A stretch of DNA of 62,172 nucleotides, taken from NCBI GenBank assembly GCA_020723105.1, contig DYJL01000008.1:74564-136735 (forward strand), written 5' to 3'. The stretch is from Nitrospira japonica. Its GTDB lineage: Bacteria > Nitrospirota > Thermodesulfovibrionia > UBA6902. The position numbers were made by a program, and so were the translations under genes. Below are positions 28,572-37,124 of the stretch, in pieces. Numbering within the stretch: the first letter of the stretch is position 1; the number at the start of each line of letters is the position of its first letter. Below the pieces are notes generated by a model. The model saw nothing but the letters and a program-made list of their open reading frames with translations. It was not told where the DNA came from and searched no databases.

Positions 28572-29312
28572 ATGAACCATTTCAGATGGCAAATCATCTT
28601 AGGCTTACTGCTTATTGCCCTCTCGGCTGTTTTGTATTTTATTCATTATTTCATCTTCAGGGATGCCCATCACATAATCCTGTACTTGATCGGGGATATG
28701 GCTTTCCTGCCCATTGAAGTCCTGCTCGTCACTATGATCATTCACCGGCTTCTGGATGCAAAAGAGAAAAAAGCGAGACTTGAAAAGCTGAATATGGTGA
28801 TAGAGGCGTTTTTTAGCGAAACAGGGACCAGTGTTCTGACTTATCTCTCGGATTTTGACCCAAAACTCGACAGGATTAAAAAAGACCTGATTATTACCAA
28901 CGAATGGTCTGATGATGATTTTATATCGGTCAGCAGGCGTTTAAGAGAGTATGATTATATGGTTGATATAAAAAAGGTAGACCTGCTTCATTTACAGAGT
29001 TATCTAATCGGGAAGAGGAGTTTCCTGCTCCGACTGCTTGAAAACCCCGTATTGCTGGAGCACGAATCATTTACAGAACTGTTGAGGGCGATTTTCCATC
29101 TGACTGAGGAATTGGCAAACAGAACAGATATCAACCAACTGCCGGATACGGATTTGCAGCATCTTGCAGGCGATATAAAAAGAGTATACGGCCTGCTCGT
29201 TTATCAATGGCTGGATTATATGAAATATCTGAAGGTGAATTACCCTTATCTGTTCTCCCTTGCAATGAGGATGAACCCCTTTGACAGGACTGCATCGCCT
29301 GTTGTGAAATGA
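28572..29312 (+). CDS. Membrane protein of unknown function
   Basis: A 246-residue protein. Two N-terminal hydrophobic helices (IILGLLLIALSAVLYFIHYFIF; IGDMAFLPIEVLLVTMIIH) are followed by a charged linker (LLDAKEKKARLEKLNMVIEAFF) and a soluble helical domain of about 170 residues. No catalytic motif stands out, and I do not recognise a named family, though the layout resembles conserved hypothetical proteins of delta-type bacteria. It follows the broken DUF748 gene by 82 bp. Confidence 0.65.
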   Translation: MNHFRWQIILGLLLIALSAVLYFIHYFIFRDAHHIILYLIGDMAFLPIEVLLVTMIIHRLLDAKEKKARLEKLNMVIEAFFSETGTSVLTYLSDFDPKLDRIKKDLIITNEWSDDDFISVSRRLREYDYMVDIKKVDLLHLQSYLIGKRSFLLRLLENPVLLEHESFTELLRAIFHLTEELANRTDINQLPDTDLQHLAGDIKRVYGLLVYQWLDYMKYLKVNYPYLFSLAMRMNPFDRTASPVVK

Positions 29313-29423
29313 TTTAATGTACCGTTGACAACTTAAAAGGAAATAGTGTCACCGACACTTCCCTCTTCGCCTAATCGCATTTACTATTGCATTTAGTAGC
29401 ACTATGTGATATCATCACTGCGT

Positions 29424-30566
29424 ATGATCCAGAGGCAATTTTGGCTGAATAAGATTAAGGACAGATTACAGGAGCGATCGATTCTCTGGTTATCGGGAGT
29501 TCGGCGCGTTGGTAAGACAATGCTCTGTCAGAGTATTCCCAAAATCGAATACTTTGATTGCGAATTGCCAGGGGTACGTACCATGATGGAGGATCCCCAG
29601 TCTTTCCTCGAAGACATGAAGGGACGCACAATAATACTGGATGAAATCCATCGCCTTTCCAATCCATCCGAAATCCTTAAAATTGCGGCAGATCATTATC
29701 CTGACATAAAGATAGTAGCCACTGGATCTTCTACACTCGGAGCTTCTGCGAAATTCAAAGATACGCTGACCGGAAGGAAACATGAACTATGGCTGACACC
29801 CATGAACTCACAAGACCTTATTGGTTTCGATCGACCGGAACTCCCTCATCGCTTTATCCGTGGCGGGCTTCCTCCATTTTTCTTGGCTGCAAGCTTTCCT
29901 GAGCGTGATGTGCAGGAGTGGATGGAGGCGTATTGGGCCAAAGATATTCAGGAGTTGTTCAGACTTGAGCGAAGACACTCTTTTTTAAAGTTTGCTGAAC
30001 TTCTTATGATTCAAAGCGGAGGGATATTTGAAGCTACCAGTTTTACCCGCCCTTGCGAGGTCAGCCGTACAACTATTTCCAATTACCTTGCTGTTCTCGA
30101 AGCTACTTTTGTGATGCATGTGATACGACCTTTCAGTTCATACCGTCAGACCGAGATCATTTCGGCTCCCAGGGTGTATGCTTTTGATACCGGGTTCATG
30201 TGCTATTACCGTGGATGGCAAACATTAAGACAGGATGATTATGGAACATTGTGGGAGCATTATGTCCTCAATGAACTGCATGCGCAGACACAATTCCGAA
30301 AAATTATGTACTGGAGAGACAAACGCGGCCATGAAATAGATTTCATCCTGACAAAACGTCAGTCTGAACCTGTAGCAATAGAGTGTAAATGGAAAGCTGC
30401 TGACTTTGATGCAACTAACATAAAATCATTCAGAAGGCAGTATCCGAAGGGAAATAATTTTGTTGTCTCATCGGATATAAAAAAATCTTTCTCACGTTCC
30501 TATGATAATGTGCAAGTTAGATTTGTAAGCCTTGCAGAGCTGATTAAAACATTGTTAACTTTATGA
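29424..30566 (+). CDS. AAA_14 / DUF4143 family ATPase
   Basis: About 380 residues from ATG 29424; a GTG at 29406 is the alternative start. Walker A is LSGVRRVGKTMLCQS, Walker B RTIILDEIHRLSNP, and VATGSSTLGASAKFKDTLTGR is the sensor region. The C-terminal DUF4143 domain has RDKRGHEIDFIL and PVAIECKWK, a PD-(D/E)XK nuclease-like D-x-n-E-x-K pattern. These proteins are widespread and often mobile; the function is unproven. Confidence 0.88.
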   Translation: MIQRQFWLNKIKDRLQERSILWLSGVRRVGKTMLCQSIPKIEYFDCELPGVRTMMEDPQSFLEDMKGRTIILDEIHRLSNPSEILKIAADHYPDIKIVATGSSTLGASAKFKDTLTGRKHELWLTPMNSQDLIGFDRPELPHRFIRGGLPPFFLAASFPERDVQEWMEAYWAKDIQELFRLERRHSFLKFAELLMIQSGGIFEATSFTRPCEVSRTTISNYLAVLEATFVMHVIRPFSSYRQTEIISAPRVYAFDTGFMCYYRGWQTLRQDDYGTLWEHYVLNELHAQTQFRKIMYWRDKRGHEIDFILTKRQSEPVAIECKWKAADFDATNIKSFRRQYPKGNNFVVSSDIKKSFSRSYDNVQVRFVSLAELIKTLLTL

Positions 30567-30674
30567 CAGATAGACGAGCATGCTTGGTATCTTTACAAAA
30601 GATCGCTATCCGCCGTCCGAAGTAAAATAACAATTTGAAAACTATCTTTTTCCACTCATAGAATAAGATATTTT

Positions 30675-32207
30675 TTAAACCATTCCCCTGTCCAGCGTCC
30701 TGTACTGAATGGCCTCGGAGATGTGCTCCGCCTGAATGTGTTCTGATTCCGCAAGGTCGGCGATTGTTCGCGAGACTTTCAGAATTCTTGTATACGCGCG
30801 GGCGGAAAGACCAAGCCTGTGCATCGCGACTTCGATAATGCCTTGCGCGTCTGCATTGAGCCCGCAGTATTTTCTGATATGCTTTGAGCGCATCTTTGAA
30901 TTTGAATAGATGCCGTCTTTTTTGAATCTTTCAATTTGAAGTTGCCGCGCCTGTTGAATCCTATTGCGGATCGTCTCTGAAGATTCTCCGCAATGCTCAT
31001 TTGAAAGGTCTTTATAAGGCACAGCCGGAACTTCAACATGGATATCAATCCTGTCAAGGAGAGGCCCTGATATTTTTCTTCTGTAACGGTCAATTTGCGC
31101 GGGAGTGCATGAACAAGAGTGCTGGGGATGCCCTGCGAACCCGCAGAAACACGGGTTCATGGCGCATACGAGCATAATTGATGCGGGATAAGTGATTGAA
31201 CTCAGCGCCCTCGATATTGTGACGGTTGAATCTTCAAGCGGCTGCCGCAGGACTTCGAGCACGTTTCTCTTGAATTCCGGTAATTCATCGAGGAACAGCA
31301 CGCCGTTGTGTGCAAGGCTTACTTCTCCCGGTTTTGGGAACTGCCCTCCGCCGACCATCGCTACATCTGAAAGTGTATGATGCGGTGAGCGGAAAGGTCT
31401 GGTTGCAAGAAGCGATTGACCGGATTTAAGAATGCCGACAACGCTGTGAATGCGGGTAGTCTGCAGGGCTTCTTCAAAAGTCATGTCGGGCAGTATGGTC
31501 GGGAGTCTCTTTGCGAGCATTGTTTTCCCGGAGCCGGGCGGGCCGATCATCAGGAAATTATGGCTGCCTGCCGCTGCGACTTCGAGCGCCCGTTTGACGT
31601 GCTCCTGCCCTTTTACGTCGGAGAAATCGTCCTGGTAGACGGAGTTTTCTTTCATGACCGCGGATATGTCCGTACGAGCCGCTTCTTTTCCGTTTATGCC
31701 TCTGAAGAATTCGATCAGCTCGGGCAGGTCATTAAAACCGTACACTGGAATTCCGTCCACAACCGACGCCTCATTCGCGTTCTCCCCCGGAAGGATCAGC
31801 CCCCTGAGTTTATCTTCGCGCGCCATGATAGCCATAGACAGCGCGCCTTTTACAGGTTTGATCCTTCCGTCGAGAGACAGCTCGCCGGAGATCAGATAGT
31901 CTTTGATCGCGTCAGGCTCAATTATGCCTTCCGACACCACAATCCCTATCGCTATCGGGAGGTCGAATGCAGAACCTTCCTTTTTTAAATCTGCGGGCGC
32001 GAGATTTACAGTTATCTGTTTCAGGGGGAAATTGAAGCCCGTGTTCTTGAGGGCGGCCCGCACCCGTTCTTTGCTTTCCCTGACAGCGGCGTCCGGCAGT
32101 CCTACCGTGGAGAAATGAGGCAGTCCTTTTGAGGTAACATCAACCTCAACTTCCACAAGATGTGCGTCAATGCCGATTAATGTTGCGCTAAGAATTTTGG
32201 ATAGCAT
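30675..32207 (-). CDS. comM: YifB/ComM family Mg-chelatase-like AAA+ ATPase
   Basis: A 510-residue, full-length protein. The N-terminal ChlI-like domain (GLPHFSTVGLPDAAVRESKERV) precedes Walker A in LMIGPPGSGKTMLAKRLP and Walker B in GVLFLDELPEF. The C-terminal Mg_chelatase_C domain ends [19 protein letters not shown]. In naturally transformable bacteria ComM is a branch-migration helicase for integrating incoming DNA. The last ~110 bp recur in diverged form at 36045-36161. Confidence 0.92.
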   Translation of the reverse strand: MLSKILSATLIGIDAHLVEVEVDVTSKGLPHFSTVGLPDAAVRESKERVRAALKNTGFNFPLKQITVNLAPADLKKEGSAFDLPIAIGIVVSEGIIEPDAIKDYLISGELSLDGRIKPVKGALSMAIMAREDKLRGLILPGENANEASVVDGIPVYGFNDLPELIEFFRGINGKEAARTDISAVMKENSVYQDDFSDVKGQEHVKRALEVAAAGSHNFLMIGPPGSGKTMLAKRLPTILPDMTFEEALQTTRIHSVVGILKSGQSLLATRPFRSPHHTLSDVAMVGGGQFPKPGEVSLAHNGVLFLDELPEFKRNVLEVLRQPLEDSTVTISRALSSITYPASIMLVCAMNPCFCGFAGHPQHSCSCTPAQIDRYRRKISGPLLDRIDIHVEVPAVPYKDLSNEHCGESSETIRNRIQQARQLQIERFKKDGIYSNSKMRSKHIRKYCGLNADAQGIIEVAMHRLGLSARAYTRILKVSRTIADLAESEHIQAEHISEAIQYRTLDRGMV

Positions 32208-32225
32208 GTCCCCTCTTAAGCTACC

Positions 32226-32285
32226 AGCAATCAGCCGTCAGCGTTCAGCTAAGAAAACCACTGTCGGAGCTGAATGCTGATTGCT
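32226..32285. repeat. Imperfect inverted repeat upstream of comM
   Basis: AGCAATCAGC...TTCAGCT on the left pairs with AGCTGAATGCTGATTGCT on the right, leaving a small bulge in the left arm and a loop of about 25 bases. It lies in the 178-bp gap between comM and the antitoxin gene. It looks like a dispersed hairpin repeat rather than a terminator, since there is no T-run. Confidence 0.55.
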
Positions 32286-32385
32286 GAAAGCTGTTATTTG
32301 TGCTTTTGAAATTACTCCAGCCGGTTCCCGCTACAATATAGCATAAGAGTATATTAAATTGGTATGGGAAACATGCTCGTCAGGC

Positions 32386-32643
32386 TCAGGCGGCTCCTTT
32401 TTCCTGTTTTACCCGCTCATGCAGCCATATTTTTATCAGGGCCCCCCTATCAACACCAATCGTACGCCGTATTTCATCTATCTCATTCACAAGCGATTCT
32501 GTAATATCCAGTGTGATGCGGACTTTTTTCCCGCCGCGTAAAATTTTCGCTCTCGACATGTCTATCAGGTCATGGATGTCCTCACCCCTGTCAAACCGCT
32601 GATCAAATTCCTTTGTGTCTTTAGCCGTTTTTATCTTTTTCAT
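32386..32643 (-). CDS. BrnA/CopG-like antitoxin
   Basis: An 85-residue protein. The basic stretch ILRGGKKVRITLDITESLV, followed by a helix pair (NEIDEIRRTIGVDRGALIKI), is a ribbon-helix-helix DNA-binding fold as in BrnA and CopG-like antitoxins. Its start overlaps the end of the BrnT-like gene by 23 bases, the usual toxin-first order of brnTA. It should bind the toxin and repress the shared promoter. Confidence 0.8.
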   Translation of the reverse strand: MKKIKTAKDTKEFDQRFDRGEDIHDLIDMSRAKILRGGKKVRITLDITESLVNEIDEIRRTIGVDRGALIKIWLHERVKQEKGAA

Positions 32644-32893
32644 ATAATTTCACCTCCTTTTTCCTCGAACGTCTTACCGAAATGATCCGGACAGCATCAC
32701 CTCTCATGGTATAAATAGCCGTCCAGAGTTTTCCATGGATCTGTCCGATAATGACGCCTCTGTTTTCGATGGGGTGCGGAGCATTAATTTGTATGAGACG
32801 TTCATCGCGCCATAGTCCCAGAGCCGTATTAAAATCAATGCCGTGTTTTTTCCTGTTTGACTTGCTCTTTGCGGCATCCCATTCAAATTTCAT
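32621..32893 (-). CDS. brnT: BrnT-like ribonuclease toxin
   Basis: About 90 residues from MKFEWDAAKSKSNRKKHGID at 32893; an ATG at 32920 would add nine unrelated residues. The WDxxKxxxNxxKHGI start and the end RIISVRRSRKKEVKLYE are diagnostic of BrnT, a RelE-fold RNase that cuts mRNA under stress. It is paired with the antitoxin gene that overlaps its 3' end. Confidence 0.88.
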   Translation of the reverse strand: MKFEWDAAKSKSNRKKHGIDFNTALGLWRDERLIQINAPHPIENRGVIIGQIHGKLWTAIYTMRGDAVRIISVRRSRKKEVKLYEKDKNG

Positions 32894-32942
32894 TATCAAA
32901 TTGTTACATATATTGAACATTTATGCAACAAATATTATACAT

Positions 32943-33290
32943 TTAAGGATAGTCGAGGCGGGATTGGATCAGCAGGGGGTAGCCGGAAGACAGTATTTCC
33001 TCAAGAAAAGTTCCCTTCGTATTTTTTAATTCTTCCTCTGTATAGCCGATAGCTTCAATAGGCTCGAAAACCCGTCCTGCGGCGAGGCCGAGGGTCTCAA
33101 GCCTTTCACGAAGATTCATGTGGGTGAAATCGTCGGAGATAACAACCAGGTCAATATCGCTGTCCTCCCGGGGATTGCCCCCTGCGTATGAGCCATAAAG
33201 AATGATATCTTTAGGCGCGATACCGAGTTCCCTGAGAGCTGTTTTATAACGTTCAATTATGTCTTTAATTTCTCGTTCTGTTTTAGCCAT
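32943..33290 (-). CDS. MNT-type minimal nucleotidyltransferase
   Basis: A 115-residue protein. ILYGSYAGGNPREDSDIDLVV holds the GSxxxG-x7-DxD motif. In HEPN-MNT modules this protein is the antitoxin that AMPylates the HEPN RNase. Its start lies inside the 3' end of a truncated HEPN-like reading frame (33257-33412), with a 34-base overlap, as in such modules. Confidence 0.85.
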   Translation of the reverse strand: MAKTEREIKDIIERYKTALRELGIAPKDIILYGSYAGGNPREDSDIDLVVISDDFTHMNLRERLETLGLAAGRVFEPIEAIGYTEEELKNTKGTFLEEILSSGYPLLIQSRLDYP

Positions 33291-33412
33291 TCCAAAACCC
33301 TTTCAGTATATTCAAGATATTCTTTAACGATTTTCTCAGGATAGCTTTCTATAAGTTTGCTGAAATCTTCAGGATACCTCGTGACCACGCCCGCCCACCA
33401 CTGCGCAGGCAT
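33257..33412 (-). pseudogene. Truncated HEPN-domain toxin
   Basis: A 51-codon frame too short to be a full HEPN protein (usually ~120-140 residues). TRYPEDFSKLIESYPEKI, then VKEYLEYTERVLEWLKQNE, is the typical C-terminal helix pair. A stop in frame lies just upstream at about 33430 and the RX4-6H catalytic motif is absent. It overlaps the MNT gene start, the normal order. The remaining antitoxin would have no partner. Confidence 0.65.
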
Positions 33413-33469
33413 ATGGATGTCACAGACATCTTAAGGATAGGAACTGGCGGAAAACCATATGTTAGACGT

Positions 33470-34201
33470 CTATTGATTTTGATTGAAAATCTCTTCAAAC
33501 AGAGGCGCGACTTCTACAAATGACTTGAGGACTGCAGGATCGAAATGCCCGGGCAATGTCCTTCCGTCCCCCTCGGTAATAATCCTGCGTGTCTTGGGAT
33601 GGTCAAAAGCCGGTTTATATGGTCTTTGACTCCGCAGGGCATCATACTGGTCGACGAGCATGACAATCCGTCCCTCAAGCGGTATTTCCTCTCCTTTGAG
33701 CCCCTCTGGATATCCCCCGCCATCCCACCGTTCGTGATGGCTCAATGCAATGGAAGTTGCCATTTGAAGCCTTGGATAGGCTGAATTCGAGAGTATCTTC
33801 CCGCCGATAACCGTATGCGTTTTTATGATTTCAAATTCTTCCCGTGTAAGCGGCCCTGGTTTTAGAAGTACATGGTCCGGCATACCTATCTTTCCTATAT
33901 CATGCAGCAGGCTTGCAAAAGTTATTCTCTCAACAAATTCGTTTGACATATTCATAGCCTCTGCTATTTTGTTCGAATAAAAGCCTATTCTGGATATATG
34001 AACGCCTGTGTCCATATCCCTGAATTCAGCGGCAGCAGTCAATTTCTGCACTATTTCGTTGCTCATATTCCTTAGCTGATGAAAAGCATTGTCAAGTTCC
34101 TGCGTCCTTTTCTGAACCTCCTCTTTCAGTATCTGGTTATGTTTGAACATAAAGTCTTCAAATGCCTTTATCTTGAGAAGGTTTTTAACACGTATGGTCA
34201 A
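33470..34201 (-). pseudogene. HD-GYP response regulator lacking most of its receiver
   Basis: The HD-GYP domain is complete: [46 protein letters not shown] and [15 protein letters not shown] give the HD, metal-binding and GYP motifs of cyclic-di-GMP phosphodiesterases. In the same frame up to 34279 the sequence reads [18 protein letters not shown], the end of a receiver domain, but its start is missing; a TGA at 34280-34282 separates it from the PAS gene. The phospho-acceptor Asp is lost. The open frame begins with TTG. It may still make a catalytic HD-GYP protein, but without phospho-control. Confidence 0.75.
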
Positions 34202-34279
34202 CTCAGATTTGTCAATGGGTTTAGTAAGAAAATCGTTTACGCCGGCTGTAAGTCCCTCTTGCAGTAATCTGATGCTTTT

Positions 34280-35860
34280 TCATTTGTCAAGAATTTCTCG
34301 TACCTTATTCAGAAGGTCTTTCGGCAAGACAGGTTTCTGAATGAAGTTCATTCCCTCTTCGATCAGTTCCTGCCTGTCGATAGTACCCATTGTATATCCG
34401 CTTGTATATAATGTTTTGATGCCAGGGCTAATTTTTCTTATCTCATCAAGGATGCTTTCAAGGATGTCCTTGACTCCAGTAGTAGTAGTAGTAGTAGTGA
34501 TAATCCTGTTAATAGCAAGCAGCTCTTTATTGGTTATATGAAGTTCTTCCTCCGCCAGTTTGCGCTCGTGTATGACCACCGCGGACGGCACGAGAAACGC
34601 GATGTTGCCCGATCCATCCCGCACCGGTTGCACAGTGAAAGCAACCCAGATCAACTGGCCCTCAGCGACACGGATTTGTTCGTCGTAGCGCACGGTTTCC
34701 CCTCGAGTCGAGCGTTGGACCGCCGCGCGAAATCTTTGAGACACGTCGTCTGAGTAGGTAAACCAGTAGGTTTCGTGGACCGGCTTGCCGAGGACATCCT
34801 CTAAGCGCAACCCGGCGGCCTCCAGCGCGGGCCGATTGGCCGCCAGGATAACACCTTCAGTATCCAGCAAACCCACGAACATGTGCGGCCCCAGGCCGTC
34901 AATCACCAAGTGCAGTCGTTCCTCGCTCTCGCGAAGAGCCTCCTCCGCCCGTTTACGCCCGGTGATGTTCCTGAAATACCCAATCAGGCCGCTGATCCGC
35001 CCTTCAGAATCAACCCTGGGGACGTAAGTCCCGTCGAAATACTCCAGCTCTCCTGACATGGACATCAAAGACGTCTCAAAATATACAGGCTTGCCGGTCT
35101 CAAGCACTTGTCTTTTGACTTTGGTGAGCCTGTCCGCCTCATCCTTTGACAAAAAATCGTGGTCCGTCTTTCCGATCATGTCCCTTTCAGTCAGACCCAA
35201 CTGAGGATTTACAACAAACTGGTACCTGAGCCCGCTGTCCTGCATCAGAACGTGGTCCGGCGTGTTGGAGGCTATCGCCCTGAATCTTTCCTCAGTCTCC
35301 CTCAGCGCCAGCTCTGTTTTCTTGCGCTCTGTCACGTCCTGAAAAAAAATGGACAGTCCCTCTTTTGACGGATAGATGCGGTTTTCAAACCAGCGGTCAT
35401 AAGGCGGATAGTATTCCTCAATCTGAATGAATTTCTGCTCTTCCATCGCCCTGTAATATGCCTTATAGAACGGCTGATCTATGCCTTCGGGGAACTCGGT
35501 CCAGATATGCCTGCCGATCAGGTTCTCCGGTTTTCTGCTGAACATCTCCGCGGCCTTCTTATTTACATAAGTGTATCGCCAGTTATTATCCAGTGCTACA
35601 AAGCCATCTGTGATGCGTTCAAAAACATTTACAAACTCTTCCTCTATTTTTTTGCGCTCATATGCAAATCTACGGATAAGCCAATAAAGCAGGTATGCAG
35701 TCACAATTACATAAACCCAGCCCTTAATAATTGCAATTCGGGTGAATGCTTCGGGATCTCTGACAATCGCCATCAACGCTGTATCAGAAAATAAAATCCA
35801 TAGCCCGCCGAGGATGGTGTAAAGTAAAACAATTTTAAAAGGTGTAAGCTTATTATTCAT
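34280..35860 (-). CDS. PAS-domain sensor lacking kinase core, ending in a partial receiver
   Basis: A 526-residue protein. Two N-terminal hydrophobic helices are followed by three PAS domains: ~80-195 (VFERITDGFVALDNNWRYTYV), ~195-320 (FVVNPQLGLTERDMIGKTD) and ~325-450 (VGLLDTEGVILAANRPALEA). A coiled segment leads into a GAF-type start (LLAINRIITTTTTTTGVKD). There it jumps to SPGIKTLYTSGYTMG...FIQKPVLPKDLLNKVREIL, the C-terminal half of a hybrid-kinase receiver. The GAF, HisKA and HATPase domains are missing, consistent with an in-frame deletion. A run of seven Thr codons (ACT/ACC type) lies at the junction. It cannot autophosphorylate. Confidence 0.75.
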   Translation of the reverse strand: MNNKLTPFKIVLLYTILGGLWILFSDTALMAIVRDPEAFTRIAIIKGWVYVIVTAYLLYWLIRRFAYERKKIEEEFVNVFERITDGFVALDNNWRYTYVNKKAAEMFSRKPENLIGRHIWTEFPEGIDQPFYKAYYRAMEEQKFIQIEEYYPPYDRWFENRIYPSKEGLSIFFQDVTERKKTELALRETEERFRAIASNTPDHVLMQDSGLRYQFVVNPQLGLTERDMIGKTDHDFLSKDEADRLTKVKRQVLETGKPVYFETSLMSMSGELEYFDGTYVPRVDSEGRISGLIGYFRNITGRKRAEEALRESEERLHLVIDGLGPHMFVGLLDTEGVILAANRPALEAAGLRLEDVLGKPVHETYWFTYSDDVSQRFRAAVQRSTRGETVRYDEQIRVAEGQLIWVAFTVQPVRDGSGNIAFLVPSAVVIHERKLAEEELHITNKELLAINRIITTTTTTTGVKDILESILDEIRKISPGIKTLYTSGYTMGTIDRQELIEEGMNFIQKPVLPKDLLNKVREILDK

Positions 35861-36044
35861 GGCATCTTACACATCCATGATTTTTTCTTAATTTTTGATA
35901 CGCCCTTTAAAGAAAGCCAGATACATTTATATGATTCTCTGTTATTAAATTCATTATACAACATTTTCAAGGTTGAGATAAGTAAGTATTTTCTGCGGAA
36001 CTTTATTGATATTATATACGCATAGCCGCCAGGATTTGCTTCCT

Positions 36045-36161
36045 CTAAAACTGTCCTCTATCCAGCGTTCTGTATTGTATTGCTTCGGAGATGTGTTCTG
36101 CCAGTATTTGTTCTGACTCCGCAAGGTCGGCGATTGTACGGCTGACTTTCAGTATTCTCGT
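36045..36161 (-). pseudogene. Second copy of comM 3' end (fragment)
   Basis: In frame, this segment reads [20 protein letters not shown], then [18 protein letters not shown] and a TAG stop. The intact comM at 30675 ends almost identically (...SEHIQ, DRGMV). The DNA match runs for about 110 bp at high identity. Everything upstream of this point is sensor-gene sequence, so the fragment marks a recombination junction. Confidence 0.85.
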
Positions 36162-36894
36162 TCATTGTATTCAGTTTCGTTGCCATGTTATTGAAGGCAT
36201 TAGCCATAAAGCCTATCTCATCCTGGGCCTCAACGCTTACCCTCTGTGAAAAATCCCCTGAGGCTATTTTCTGAATCCCCTTTATCAGAGAATCCACAGA
36301 AGAAGTAATACCCCTGATTATCCATATAAATATGACCAAAGAAGAAATAATGGTTAAGGAAATAGTAAGGAATATCGTCATGCGGGACCTGGTTATGAGC
36401 ATATTCCTCTTGTCCTTAATGTCGCTCCTCATCTTATCTGCTGCATGCCGCACCTTTTCAATCATCTCTACAATGACAATACCCCTCTGAGCCGCATTAT
36501 CCTCTAACAGCCTGGTTTGGTTTACGTCGTTACTGGTTAAAATGATACTGACATCTTCTTTGTAACTTTTTATAAGTTGTTTTACCTCCGAAAATATCCC
36601 TGTCAGAGATGTCAATCTCTCTTCTATCTTTCCGTGACACTGCATACATGCGACATCATGCAGATGGCCTGTATATTTTCTGGAGAGGAATTCCAGTGAT
36701 TCATCAAAAGACTCAATATAGTTTACGAGGTTATTAATATTTCTTGAATAGCCTGCCTGATGCCTGTAAAGTTCCGCCTGGGCCCCTTTTATCTGGAAGA
36801 GCATCTCATTGTAGCTGCATGTTCCGGTGCAAATAATAACATTAAGATTTGTTATAATATAGCCCGTAATTATTAATGGTGAACTCTGTTCCAA
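36058..36894 (-). pseudogene. Truncated CXXCH-HAMP sensor, fused out of frame to comM fragment
   Basis: The body resembles the sensor kinase at 60489: a helical region with CMQCHGKIEERL (one CXXCH), a membrane helix (IFLTISLTIISSLVIFIWII), and a HAMP domain (GITSSVDSLIKGIQKIASGD; VEAQDEIGFMANAFNNMATK). After MNEN the frame runs into the comM fragment, giving a meaningless tail, so no kinase domain remains. The expected first membrane helix is also missing; the N-terminal ~30 codons lie in the promoter region of the conserved block at 36876. It is a decayed paralogue of the downstream kinase. Confidence 0.8.
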
Positions 36895-36944
36895 TAATTG
36901 CAGATATGGGAGATTGTGGAAGAATTTCTATACGACACCTTTAA
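36876..36944 (+). other. Conserved 22-codon block, copy A
   Basis: Reads MVNSVPIIADMGDCGRISIR plus HL and a TAA stop. A TATAAT hexamer at 36853-36858 lies just upstream. A second version at 62057-62122 keeps 15 of 22 residues with several synonymous changes, suggesting it was coding. Both adjoin a minus-strand CXXCH-HAMP sensor gene, and in both the similarity ends at the same codon. I do not recognise a family. The rest of the 36895-37124 gap holds heptamer repeats (about 36948-36975) and the xseA upstream region. Confidence 0.55.
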
Positions 36945-37124
36945 AAAGGGATTAGGGGATAGGGATTAGATAAGAAGAAATAAAAAAACAGCTTGAAGCA
37001 AAAATATAATATGTAGTTTGTCGATTATAGAAATTCTGAAACAGGCTGCCATGTCGGCCAAAAGATCTTAAATAACTTTTACAGATAATGTGGATAACGA
37101 TATAAACACAACCAGGAAAAAACA

